Source of the DNA: Rhodococcus wratislaviensis
GTDB taxonomy: Bacteria > Actinomycetota > Actinomycetes > Mycobacteriales > Mycobacteriaceae
Assembly: GCF_900455735.1 (NCBI RefSeq)
Contig: NZ_UAUI01000025.1
Coordinates: 124,001 to 188,000, forward strand
Direction: 5' to 3'
DNA: 64,000 bases
Under the pieces are notes generated by a model. It was not told the origin of the DNA and did not search any database. It saw only the letters and a list, made by a program, of their open reading frames with translations. Position numbers and translations under genes: made by a program. Shown here piece after piece: positions 7,727 through 15,420 of this stretch (its first letter is position 1; each line of letters begins with the position of its first letter).

Positions 7727-8176
7727 TCACCCTCCTTCGCCGGGCCGGGCTTCGTGTCCCGTCCGGCCGTGTGTGCGTCGATCTTCCTTCATCTCCGCCT
7801 CGAACAGGTGCCGCCGTCCGTCGGCGAGTTCGTGACGAGCACCACGTTCGTGCTCGCGCAGCGGCGACCAGTAGTGGTCGTCGAACTCCTCGACGAGCTG
7901 GAACGTCCACCGGCCCTCGACGACGTTGCGCCCCACCAGCTCGGACTGCACCCGGTCCGCGACGGCCGCGTGTCCCGCGTCCCGCAGCGCGTCGACGGCT
8001 TCACCGAGCTGAAGATCGGCGTGTCCGATCAGCTGATGGAACGAGTAGAGGTGCCCGCGGGCACGCTCGACCGTTTCGAGGGCCTCGGACAACTTCCCGA
8101 GCGCGGCCACGGTGTCGTCACTGACTCCGGGCGGACGACGATGTTCCGGTGCGGGGAGCTCGCGGTCGATGCTCAT
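7727..8176 (-). CDS. Conserved actinobacterial hypothetical protein, helical, ~149 aa
   Basis: No named function is recognised. The protein is mostly helical, soluble and rich in His and Glu ('ARGHLYSFHQLIGHADLQLG', 'RWTFQLVEEFDDHYWSPLRE'), with a charged tail after residue ~115. The clustered His/Glu residues in predicted helices could bind metal, as in four-helix-bundle proteins, but that is inference. ATG start at 8176. It is the first gene of a two-gene unit with the VOC protein and is divergent from the sulfatase, sharing a 153-bp upstream region. Confidence 0.7.
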   Translation of the reverse strand: MSIDRELPAPEHRRPPGVSDDTVAALGKLSEALETVERARGHLYSFHQLIGHADLQLGEAVDALRDAGHAAVADRVQSELVGRNVVEGRWTFQLVEEFDDHYWSPLREHERGARHELADGRRHLFEAEMKEDRRTHGRTGHEARPGEGG

Positions 8177-8329
8177 GTGGGTCAGTGTGCCCGAATCGGG
8201 GTCGCCGCGCGCCCTCTCCTGCCGAGGCGACGAATCCGCCCGCGGATTTCACCCCCCGAGGGTCTACTCGCGCGCGACCGGCCGGTGCTGGACTGGACAG
8301 GCAGCGTCGGACGACGAGGGGACTGGGCC

Positions 8330-10657
8330 ATGAGTTCGAGCGTGACAGGCGTGCCGATTCCGGGTGGCGAATCGTTACCGTTCCCGCCGACGCCGTCGGG
8401 AAGCATCGCCGGCCGGACCATGCAGGAGTCGGTGTACAGCCCCCATCCGAAGGAGCGGCGGCTCCACGACGACGCCCCGAACATTCTGATCGTTCTCATC
8501 GACGACGCCGGGCCGGGCCTGCCGAGCGGTCTCGGCGGTGAGGTGAACACCCCGACGCTCGATGCGATGTTGCAGGACGGTGTCGGCTACAACCGATTCC
8601 ATACGACCGCAATGTGTTCGCCGACCCGGGCGTCGCTGTTGACCGGCCGCAACCACCATCGCGTCGGGAACGGGCAGATCGCCGAGCTGGCCAACGACTG
8701 GGACGGCTACTCCGGCCACATCCCCCGGTCGAGTGCGACGGGGCCGGAGGTGCTGCGCCAGTACGGGTACAGCACTGCCGCATTCGGGAAATGGCACAAC
8801 ACACCGGCCGAGGAGACCACCGCCGCCGGTCCGTTCGACAACTGGCCGACAGGTCTCGGGTTCGAGTACTTCTACGGCTTCCTCGCCGGCGAGGCGTCGC
8901 AGTACGAGCCGAACCTGGTGCGGAACACGACGGTGGTGCTGCCCCCGAAGACACCGGAGCAGGGTTACCACCTCAGTGAGGACCTCGCGGACGACGCCAT
9001 CGGCTGGCTGCGCAGGCACAAGGCGTTCGATGCCGACAAGCCGTTCTTCATGTACTGGGCAAGCGGCTGTCTGCACGGACCGCACCACATCATGAAGCCG
9101 TGGGCCGACAAGTACGCCGGGAAGTTCGACGACGGATGGGATGCCTACCGGGAGCGGGTCTTCGCGAGGGCGAAGGAGAAGGGCTGGATCCCGCCCGAAG
9201 CCGAGTTGACCGACCGCGACCCGACGATGGCGGCGTGGGACGACATTCCCGAGGACGAGAAACCGTTCCAGCGCCGGCTGATGGAGGTGGCGGCCGGGTA
9301 CGCGGAGCACTGTGACGTCCAGGTGGGCAGGCTGTTCGACGAGCTGGACCGTCTCGGGTACCGGGACGACACCCTGATCCTGTACATCTGGGGCGACAAC
9401 GGCTCGTCGGGTGAGGGCCAGAACGGCACGATCAGTGAACTGTTGGCGCAGAACGGCATTCCGACGACACCGGCGCAGCACATCGCGGCACTCGAACAAC
9501 TCGGTGGCCTCGACGTCCTGGGGTCGCCGAAGACCGACAACATGTATCACGCGGGCTGGGCGTGGGCGGGCAGCGCACCGTACAAGGGGATGAAGCTGCT
9601 GGCCTCCCATCTCGGTGGCACCCGCAACCCGATGGTCGTCCGGTGGCCGGCGAAGGTGGCACCGGACCCGGCACCCCGCACGCATTTCCTGCACTGCAAC
9701 GACGTGGTGCCGACGCTGTACGACATCGTCGGGATCACCCCGCCGCGGACGGTGAACGGTGTTCCGCAGGACCCGGTGGACGGCGCCAGCTTCGCGCAGA
9801 CGCTCGTCGAACGCGGCGCGGCCGGGGGAAAGCTCACCCAGTACTTCGAGATCATGGGCAGCCGGGCGATCTACCACGACGGCTGGATGGCGTCCGCGTT
9901 CGGGCCGCGCGCACCCTGGGCGGCCGGTGTGCCCGGTGGCATCCGCGACTGGAGCCCGGACGACGACGTGTGGGAGCTCTACAACCTGGACGAGGACTGG
10001 ACCCAGAACCGGGATCTCGCCGAGCAGCATCCGCAGAAGCTGGCGCAACTGCGGGAACTGTTCGTGATCGAGGCCGCGAAGAACAATGCGCTTCCCATCG
10101 GCGGCGGGCTGTGGGTCATCGCATTGCATCCCGAGCAGCGGATCACGACGCCGTACACGAGCTGGGAGTTCTCCGGCGACACGATCCGCATGCCCGAGTT
10201 CTGTGCTCCCGCGCTGGGCAACAAGAACAACCGGGTCACCCTCGACCTCTCCGCGCCGGAGAATCCGAACGGCGTGCTCTACGCACTGGGAAGCAATGCC
10301 GGCGGACTCACGTGCTTCGTCGACGACGGCTACCTCTGTTACGAGTACAACCTGTTCATCCTGATGCGCACCAAGATTCGTTCGACCGTGCCGATCCCGC
10401 CGGGCACCCGCACCGTGCAGGTCGTGACGGAGTTCGTCGAGGCGCGGCCCGGAGGACCGCTGAACGTGAAGCTCTGTGCCGACGGCACCGTCGTCGGGGA
10501 GGGGCAGGTGCCGGTGAGCGTGCCGTTGCTGTTCACAGCCAACGACTGTCTCGACGTCGGCACCTGCCTCGGTTCCCCGGTGTCGCTGGACTACTACGAC
10601 CGGGCGCCGTTCCCGTTCAACGGCACCATCGACCGCATGGCGGTCGAGTACACGTAG
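8330..10657 (+). CDS. Arylsulfatase (type I, formylglycine-dependent)
   Basis: A 775-residue sulfatase of the alkaline-phosphatase superfamily. The metal-binding segment is 'NILIVLIDDAGPG' (Asp58/Asp59). The catalytic signature CSPTRASLLTGR starts at Cys96, the residue normally converted to formylglycine. Further conserved parts are 'GKWHN' and 'WGDNGSSGEG'. It is longer than many sulfatases because of an ~150-residue C-terminal beta-rich domain. No signal peptide is visible, so the enzyme is probably cytosolic and would scavenge sulfur from sulfate esters. No formylglycine-generating enzyme is encoded here. The open frame extends far upstream of 8330, but that part overlaps the divergent gene; the ATG at 8330 is chosen because 'MSSSVTGVPIPGG' begins a plausible N-terminus. 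Confidence 0.88.
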   Translation: MSSSVTGVPIPGGESLPFPPTPSGSIAGRTMQESVYSPHPKERRLHDDAPNILIVLIDDAGPGLPSGLGGEVNTPTLDAMLQDGVGYNRFHTTAMCSPTRASLLTGRNHHRVGNGQIAELANDWDGYSGHIPRSSATGPEVLRQYGYSTAAFGKWHNTPAEETTAAGPFDNWPTGLGFEYFYGFLAGEASQYEPNLVRNTTVVLPPKTPEQGYHLSEDLADDAIGWLRRHKAFDADKPFFMYWASGCLHGPHHIMKPWADKYAGKFDDGWDAYRERVFARAKEKGWIPPEAELTDRDPTMAAWDDIPEDEKPFQRRLMEVAAGYAEHCDVQVGRLFDELDRLGYRDDTLILYIWGDNGSSGEGQNGTISELLAQNGIPTTPAQHIAALEQLGGLDVLGSPKTDNMYHAGWAWAGSAPYKGMKLLASHLGGTRNPMVVRWPAKVAPDPAPRTHFLHCNDVVPTLYDIVGITPPRTVNGVPQDPVDGASFAQTLVERGAAGGKLTQYFEIMGSRAIYHDGWMASAFGPRAPWAAGVPGGIRDWSPDDDVWELYNLDEDWTQNRDLAEQHPQKLAQLRELFVIEAAKNNALPIGGGLWVIALHPEQRITTPYTSWEFSGDTIRMPEFCAPALGNKNNRVTLDLSAPENPNGVLYALGSNAGGLTCFVDDGYLCYEYNLFILMRTKIRSTVPIPPGTRTVQVVTEFVEARPGGPLNVKLCADGTVVGEGQVPVSVPLLFTANDCLDVGTCLGSPVSLDYYDRAPFPFNGTIDRMAVEYT

Positions 10658-10664
10658 GGAAGGC

Positions 10665-11558
10665 TCAGAAATACCAGGGGTACGGCTTCCAATCAGGTTC
10701 GCGCTTCTCGAGGAAGGAATCGCGGCCCTCCACGGCTTCGTCCGTCATGTACGCCATGCGGGTGGCCTCGCCGGCGAACAGCTGCTGCCCGACGAGACCG
10801 TCGTCCTGCAAGTTGAACGCGTACTTGAGCATGCGCTGGGCCTGCGGGGACTTGCCGTTGATCTTGGTGGCCCAGTCGATTGCGACGTCCTCGAGTTCGG
10901 CGTGGTCGACGACCTTGTTGACGGCGCCCATCCGGTGCATCTCCTCCGCGGTGTACGTCTCACCGAGGAAGAAGATCTCGCGGGCGAACTTCTGGCCGAC
11001 CATCTTGGCGAGGTAGGCACTGCCGTACCCGCCGTCGAAACTGCCGACGTCGGCGTCGGTCTGCTTGAAGCGGGCGTGTTCACGGCTGGCGAGCGTCAGG
11101 TCGCAGACCACGTGCAGGCTGTGACCGCCGCCCGCGGCCCAGCCGTTGACGAGGCAGATGACGACCTTCGGCATGAACCGGATCAGCCGCTGGACCTCGA
11201 GGATGTGGAGGCGTCCGGCGCGTGCCTTGTCGACGGTGTCCGCGGTTTCGCCTTCCGCGTACTGGTATCCGCTGCGGCCGCGGATGCGCTGGTCGCCGCC
11301 GGAGCAGAACGCCCAGCCCTCGTCCTTGGGGCTCGGACCGTTGCCGGTGAGCAGCACGGCGCCCACGTCGGACGTCATCCGGGCGTGGTCGAGCGCCTGG
11401 TACAACTCGTCGACGGTGTGCGGGCGGAAGGCGTTGCGCACTTCGGGACGGTCGAACGCCACCCGGACGATTCCCTGGGTGACATGCCGGTGGTAGGTGA
11501 TGTCGGTCAGGTTCTCGAAACCGGGAACCGGTCGCCAGTGCTGCGGGTTGAAAGTCAC
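10665..11558 (-). CDS. menB: 1,4-Dihydroxy-2-naphthoyl-CoA synthase MenB
   Basis: MenB closes the second ring of the naphthoquinone from o-succinylbenzoyl-CoA. The 297-residue crotonase-fold protein has 'DEGWAFCSGGDQRIRGR', the oxyanion-hole strand 'VNGWAAGGGHSLHVVCDLTL', the characteristic 'DADVGSFDGGYGSAYLAK' and the C-terminal 'REPDWKPYPWYF' that links subunits in this family. GTG start. It converges on the sulfatase with only seven bases between the stop codons, and it diverges from the thioesterase-menC pair, so a shared regulatory region at 11559-11631 could coordinate these men genes. Confidence 0.95.
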   Translation of the reverse strand: MTFNPQHWRPVPGFENLTDITYHRHVTQGIVRVAFDRPEVRNAFRPHTVDELYQALDHARMTSDVGAVLLTGNGPSPKDEGWAFCSGGDQRIRGRSGYQYAEGETADTVDKARAGRLHILEVQRLIRFMPKVVICLVNGWAAGGGHSLHVVCDLTLASREHARFKQTDADVGSFDGGYGSAYLAKMVGQKFAREIFFLGETYTAEEMHRMGAVNKVVDHAELEDVAIDWATKINGKSPQAQRMLKYAFNLQDDGLVGQQLFAGEATRMAYMTDEAVEGRDSFLEKREPDWKPYPWYF

Positions 11559-11631
11559 GGCTCCGAGGTTATCGGGTGCCGTTGGCGGGTGTCCGCGCGC
11601 GCAGGACTTTGCCCGGGTTTACCGTGCAGGT

Positions 11632-12285
11632 ATGAGCGAACAGGCTGCCGACGTCACCCGTCTCGACGGCAAGGGCGACGACGAGTACGAGCACCACGGC
11701 GGGTTCCCCAAATACGAGCCGGTGACACCCGGTCCGGACTGGGCGCGGTTCGTCGAGGGAATGCGCACGTTGCAGGACCTCGCGGTGTCGGTCAACGCCC
11801 CGGACGACGTGCTCACGCAGGCCGCGGACCAGGTGGAGAAGCTGGCCGAACTGCTCGGACCACACGTCGTTCCCGAGGGGCGGTCGCCGGCGGGCCGCAC
11901 CATCGAATTGCCGGGCCGGGGGAGTCTCCTCATGCCGCCGTGGAACATCGAGAAGTTCGGGCCCGAGGGGGTGCGCAGCGCGGGCATGTTCCGGCGCTAC
12001 CACCTCGGTGGCAACGGCGCCGCGCACGGCGGCACACTGCCCCTGCTGTTCGACGACTTGATGGGCATGATCGTCCACGCATACGGGCGGCCCATCAGCC
12101 GTACCGCCTACCTGCATGTGAACTACCGCGCGATCACACCGCTCGACACGCATCTGACCGTCGAGGGCAGCGTCGACCGGGTGGAGGGGCGCAAGACGTT
12201 CATCACCGCACGGTTGATGCAGGACGACACGTTGCTCGCCGACTGCGAGGCCCTCATGCTCCAGTTGCTGCCCGGGCAGCCCTGA
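11632..12285 (+). CDS. PaaI-like hotdog thioesterase between menB and menC
   Basis: A 217-residue protein whose C-terminal ~120 residues form a hotdog thioesterase domain: 'RYHLGGNGAAHGGTLPLLFD' then 'DLMGMIV', followed by 'YLHVNYRAITPLDTHLTVEG' and 'GRKTFITARL'. The HGG motif before a conserved Asp is typical of PaaI-type acyl-CoA thioesterases. The N-terminal ~95 residues are helical and of unclear role. It is divergent from menB and its stop lies four bases before menC, so it should be co-expressed with menC. Hydrolysis of DHNA-CoA, the step after MenB, otherwise lacks a candidate in this cluster; that assignment is inference from position. Confidence 0.8.
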   Translation: MSEQAADVTRLDGKGDDEYEHHGGFPKYEPVTPGPDWARFVEGMRTLQDLAVSVNAPDDVLTQAADQVEKLAELLGPHVVPEGRSPAGRTIELPGRGSLLMPPWNIEKFGPEGVRSAGMFRRYHLGGNGAAHGGTLPLLFDDLMGMIVHAYGRPISRTAYLHVNYRAITPLDTHLTVEGSVDRVEGRKTFITARLMQDDTLLADCEALMLQLLPGQP

Positions 12286-12289
12286 CCCC

Positions 12290-13291
12290 GTGACGTCCCT
12301 GCCCTCCGTGGAGGAGGTCCTGGCCGACGCCGTCGTGGTGAGTCTGCCCATGCGCGTGCGGTTCCGCGGCATCACGACGCGAGAAGCGTTGCTGCTGCGC
12401 GGTCCCGCCGGGTGGGGCGAGTTCGCGCCGTTCCCCGAGTACGCGGACGACGAGGCGGCGCACTGGTTGCAGTCGGCGATCGAGGACGCCTGGCTCGGGC
12501 CGCCACCCGCGGTTCGGGAGCGGGTGCCGATCAACGCCACCGTCCCCGCCGTCGACGCCGCCCGGGTGCCCGCGGTTCTCGAGCGCTACCCCGGCGCGCG
12601 GACCGCGAAAGTGAAAGTGGCCGAACGTGGACAGACCCTCGACGACGACGTCGCGCGGGTGCGGGCGGTCCGCGCACTCGTTCCGAACGTGCGCGTCGAC
12701 GCGAACGGGGGATGGTCGGTCGACGAGGCCGAGACCGCGCTGCGGGCACTGACCGTCGACGGTCCGCTCGAATACGTAGAGCAGCCGTGCGCGAGTGTGC
12801 CCGAGTTGGTGGAGGTCCGCAGGCGGATGCCCGACGTGCGGGTGGCCGCCGACGAGAGCATCCGGCGCGCCGAGGATCCGCTGAAGGTCGTGCGCGCCGG
12901 CGGTGCCGACGTGGCCGTCGTGAAGGTCGCCCCGCTCGGGGGAATGCGACGACTGCTGTCGCTCGCGGACGAGTTGTCTTCGTACGGTGTGCCGGTGGTC
13001 GTGTCGAGCGCCTTGGACACCGCTGTCGGCATTGCCGCCGGTGTCGCCGCTGCCGCCGCCCTCCCCGAATTGCAGTTCGCGTGCGGTCTGGGCACCGGGG
13101 GCCTCTTCGAGGCGGACGTGGCCCGTCCCCGCGAACCCGTGGACGGCGAGCTCACCGTCGAAGCGGTGGTACCCGACGTCGAACGCGTCACGGCGCTCGC
13201 CGCGTCCGCGGAGCGTTCACGCTGGTGGGTCGAGCGGGCGCGTCGGTGCCATGGCCTGCTCGAACAACGCGGAGTCCGGGTTTTCGTATAG
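12290..13291 (+). CDS. menC: o-Succinylbenzoate synthase MenC
   Basis: An enolase-superfamily dehydratase of 333 residues that makes o-succinylbenzoate. The catalytic set is visible: the Lys-X-Lys pair K107/K109 in 'TAKVKVAE', metal ligands D137 ('RVDANGGW'), E164 ('YVEQPC') and D188 ('AADES'), and K212 in 'VVKVAPLGG'. The protein is compact, like other actinobacterial MenC. The GTG start at 12290 lies four bases after the thioesterase stop, which supports translational coupling. Confidence 0.93.
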   Translation: MTSLPSVEEVLADAVVVSLPMRVRFRGITTREALLLRGPAGWGEFAPFPEYADDEAAHWLQSAIEDAWLGPPPAVRERVPINATVPAVDAARVPAVLERYPGARTAKVKVAERGQTLDDDVARVRAVRALVPNVRVDANGGWSVDEAETALRALTVDGPLEYVEQPCASVPELVEVRRRMPDVRVAADESIRRAEDPLKVVRAGGADVAVVKVAPLGGMRRLLSLADELSSYGVPVVVSSALDTAVGIAAGVAAAAALPELQFACGLGTGGLFEADVARPREPVDGELTVEAVVPDVERVTALAASAERSRWWVERARRCHGLLEQRGVRVFV

Positions 13292-13336
13292 TGTCTGGCC
13301 GGACCTGATCGCTCAGTCAATACGGAGGCATTGAAA

Positions 13337-13783
13337 GTGGTTGCAGCTCTGAACGAAACCCTGCTCGACGAGTCGCGCGTTCCTGCGGTCATCGCAGACG
13401 TCCAGGCTCTCATCGACGCGGAGGTTTCGGACAAGTCGGGGGCCTCGGGACTGGCACTCAAGGGTGGATACGGCGCCGTCAAGAAGGTGGGACCGTCGAT
13501 CGTGCCGGACGCCATCGAGGGCCTGCTGCCGGCATTCGTCACCAAGCTCGAGCCGTACTGGCAGGCCTTCACCGCCAGTGGTGAGGCCGGATTCTCCGAG
13601 TACCTGGTCGCGCGTGGCGACGAGGTCGCGGACTCGCTCCTCGGGGTGACCGACGAGCGCATCGAGGGCAGCGACCGCGGTGCTGTCAAGAAGGTGTACT
13701 CGTCGCTGCGTCCGTCGGCGAAGAAGAATGTGATCGAGGCACTTCCGCGTCTGGGCGCCCTCGTTCAGAAGCACGCCAACTGA
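13337..13783 (+). CDS. Conserved actinobacterial helical protein (DUF6918-like), 148 aa
   Basis: An all-helical soluble protein containing 'MVAALNETLLDESRVPAVIA', an internal 'KGGYGAVKKVGPSIVPDAIE' and a second related segment 'DRGAVKKVYSSLRPSAKKNV', which hints at an internal duplication. Function unknown. GTG at 13337 is preferred because the GGAGG at 13324-13328 is spaced eight bases from it; the in-frame TTG at 13331 is only two bases away. A strong hairpin terminator follows the stop. Confidence 0.75.
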   Translation: MVAALNETLLDESRVPAVIADVQALIDAEVSDKSGASGLALKGGYGAVKKVGPSIVPDAIEGLLPAFVTKLEPYWQAFTASGEAGFSEYLVARGDEVADSLLGVTDERIEGSDRGAVKKVYSSLRPSAKKNVIEALPRLGALVQKHAN

Positions 13784-13788
13784 GAACC

Positions 13789-13834
13789 CAGGTGAGTGGC
13801 AAAGTGTGCCCCGGCACGCTTTGCCACTCACCTG
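13789..13834. terminator. Bidirectional hairpin terminator between convergent genes
   Basis: A perfect 16-bp stem (13789-13804 with 13819-13834) continues after single unpaired bases into a GTGC/GCAC inner stem with a CCCG loop. It fills the 54-bp gap between the DUF6918-like gene and the convergent siderophore-interacting protein gene. Confidence 0.75.
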
Positions 13835-13837
13835 CGG

Positions 13838-14665
13838 TCAGTTGGCAGCGTGACCGTGGCGCCAGTACCCCGTGAACGAGATGTCGGCCTTCGGGATGCG
13901 GCGCTCGTTGACGAGGTGGCGTCGCAACGCCGTCGTCAGTTCGCTCTCGCCTGCGACAAACGTGTAGGACGGCCCGTCAGGCAGTTCCGCCTGCTTCACC
14001 GTGTTCAGCGCGAGTACTCCCGGACGGGCATCGGCGTCCTCGCGCACCAGCCAGTGCACGTTCACGCCGTCGCCCACCGAAACCTCCTGAGCGTCTTCGG
14101 CATCGGGAATCTCGACGAACACCTCGGCCCGCAGGTCCCGCGGTGCCGAACGCAGGATCCCCACGATTGCGGGAAGCGCGCTCTCGTCACCGACCAGCAA
14201 TTGCCACTCGGCGTCCGGCGTCGGGTTGTAGATCAGGCCCTCGTCGAGGATCGCCACCTCGTCACCGGCCGCGGCCGAGTTGGCCCACGCCGACGCGGGA
14301 CCGAGGTCACCGTGCGACGCGAAGTCGATGTCGATCTCGGTGGTGTCGCCGAACGTTCCCGACCCCGCCACGCGGATCTCGCGGATCGTGTAGTTGCGCA
14401 CGACCGGCCGGGTGTCCTTGGACATCAGCTTGTACTGGGCGTACCAGAGGTTGCTCGCACTGGTCGGAAGCCGCAGCGTGCTCTGTCCCCGTTGGGGGAT
14501 GAACATCCGGAACCACTGGTCGAACCCCATCGGGGCGACGGAGTCGAGTTCCTCGCCCGCGATGGTGACGCGGACGAAGTTCGGGCTGATCTGCTTGCCG
14601 GCGACGACTCGCGCGGACGCGATCCGGCGACTCTGAGGTTTGACGAACTTGCTGCGTTGAGCCAT
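13838..14665 (-). CDS. Siderophore-interacting protein (FAD-dependent ferric-siderophore reductase)
   Basis: A 275-residue SIP/ViuB-family flavoprotein with an N-terminal FAD-binding barrel carrying 'RPVVRNYTIREI' (the R-x-Y-T flavin motif) and a C-terminal NAD(P)H-binding domain ('YTFVAGESELTTALRRHLVN' then the terminal 'FTGYWRHG'). The family reduces Fe(III)-siderophores in the cytosol to release iron. An IdeR/DtxR-type box lies 39-57 bp upstream of the ATG, so iron-repressed expression is expected. No siderophore synthesis or transport gene is adjacent, so it serves siderophores handled elsewhere. Confidence 0.92.
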   Translation of the reverse strand: MAQRSKFVKPQSRRIASARVVAGKQISPNFVRVTIAGEELDSVAPMGFDQWFRMFIPQRGQSTLRLPTSASNLWYAQYKLMSKDTRPVVRNYTIREIRVAGSGTFGDTTEIDIDFASHGDLGPASAWANSAAAGDEVAILDEGLIYNPTPDAEWQLLVGDESALPAIVGILRSAPRDLRAEVFVEIPDAEDAQEVSVGDGVNVHWLVREDADARPGVLALNTVKQAELPDGPSYTFVAGESELTTALRRHLVNERRIPKADISFTGYWRHGHAAN

Positions 14666-14703
14666 GGCGTTGGGTGCTCCCCCGAGGAATAGCGGTGCGA
14701 TAT

Positions 14704-14722
14704 GTCAGGTAAGCCTAACCAA
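14704..14722 (-). promoter_or_regulatory. IdeR/DtxR iron box upstream of the siderophore-interacting protein gene
   Basis: The minus strand reads ATTGGTTAGGCTTACCTGA, matching 15 of 19 positions of the DtxR/IdeR consensus TTAGGTTAGGCTAACCTAA with the central TTAGGCT core intact. It is located just upstream of the SIP start at 14665, where a bound repressor would block its promoter. Confidence 0.8.
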
Positions 14723-14730
14723 TTGATCGG

Positions 14731-15327
14731 TTATTCGGGGCGATGCGGGCGGTCGAGCATCACGACCTTCGGCGGCAGACCCCACTCGTTTCGGCCGAGG
14801 CGGCTGAGCGGGGCGAGATCCGCGAAGTCCGGGAGTCCGTCGTCGGCGAGCGCCTCGGACCGCACCGCGACCGTGACGACGTCGCCCATCACCACGAACG
14901 AATCACCGACAGGTATCACCTGGTGCAGGGTGCATTCGATGGCGACCGGCGAACCCGCGACCCGGACGGGACGAACCCGCTCGCTGGGCTCGGTGTCGAT
15001 GCCCAGCGCGGCGAACTCGTCGACATTGCTGTCGTACGTGGCGGAACTGGCGTTGACCGTCGACATCAGCGGCTCCGTCGCCAGGTTGATCACGAACTCT
15101 CCCGTCGCCTCGATGTTGCGGAGGCTGTCCTTGCGGGTGACCGAGGTGAACTGCACCACCGGCGGGCGGGTGCTGGACACCGAGAAGAAGCTGTACGGGG
15201 CCAGGTTGGCCACCCCGTCCGCCGAGACCGTGGACACCCATGCGATCGGCCGGGGCACGATCGAAGCGGTCAGCACCTGGTACATGCGGTGCGGGGGAAG
15301 CTCGGCGGGATCGAAGACAGTGCGCAT
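14731..15327 (-). CDS. Flavin reductase-like (DIM6/NTAB) FMN-binding protein
   Basis: A 198-residue split-barrel flavin reductase-like protein. 'LTASIVPRPIAWVSTVSADG' and 'NLAPYSFFSVSSTRPPVVQF' are the hallmark FMN-binding strands, followed by 'FVINLATEPL' and 'ECTLHQVIPVGDSFVVMGDV'. Members reduce free flavin or use FMN as cofactor. ATG start at 15327. It ends nine bases upstream of the IdeR box on the same strand as the SIP gene, so a short transcript running through both is possible, but the box argues for a separate SIP promoter. Confidence 0.85.
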   Translation of the reverse strand: MRTVFDPAELPPHRMYQVLTASIVPRPIAWVSTVSADGVANLAPYSFFSVSSTRPPVVQFTSVTRKDSLRNIEATGEFVINLATEPLMSTVNASSATYDSNVDEFAALGIDTEPSERVRPVRVAGSPVAIECTLHQVIPVGDSFVVMGDVVTVAVRSEALADDGLPDFADLAPLSRLGRNEWGLPPKVVMLDRPHRPE

Positions 15328-15420
15328 GCGTCCATGGTGTCAGCGCCCGCGATGTGGCCGTGAACTCACCCGGCGAGGTCGCCGGACGGACTTGCCGGAG
15401 TATCTGACACTCTTGATGTC

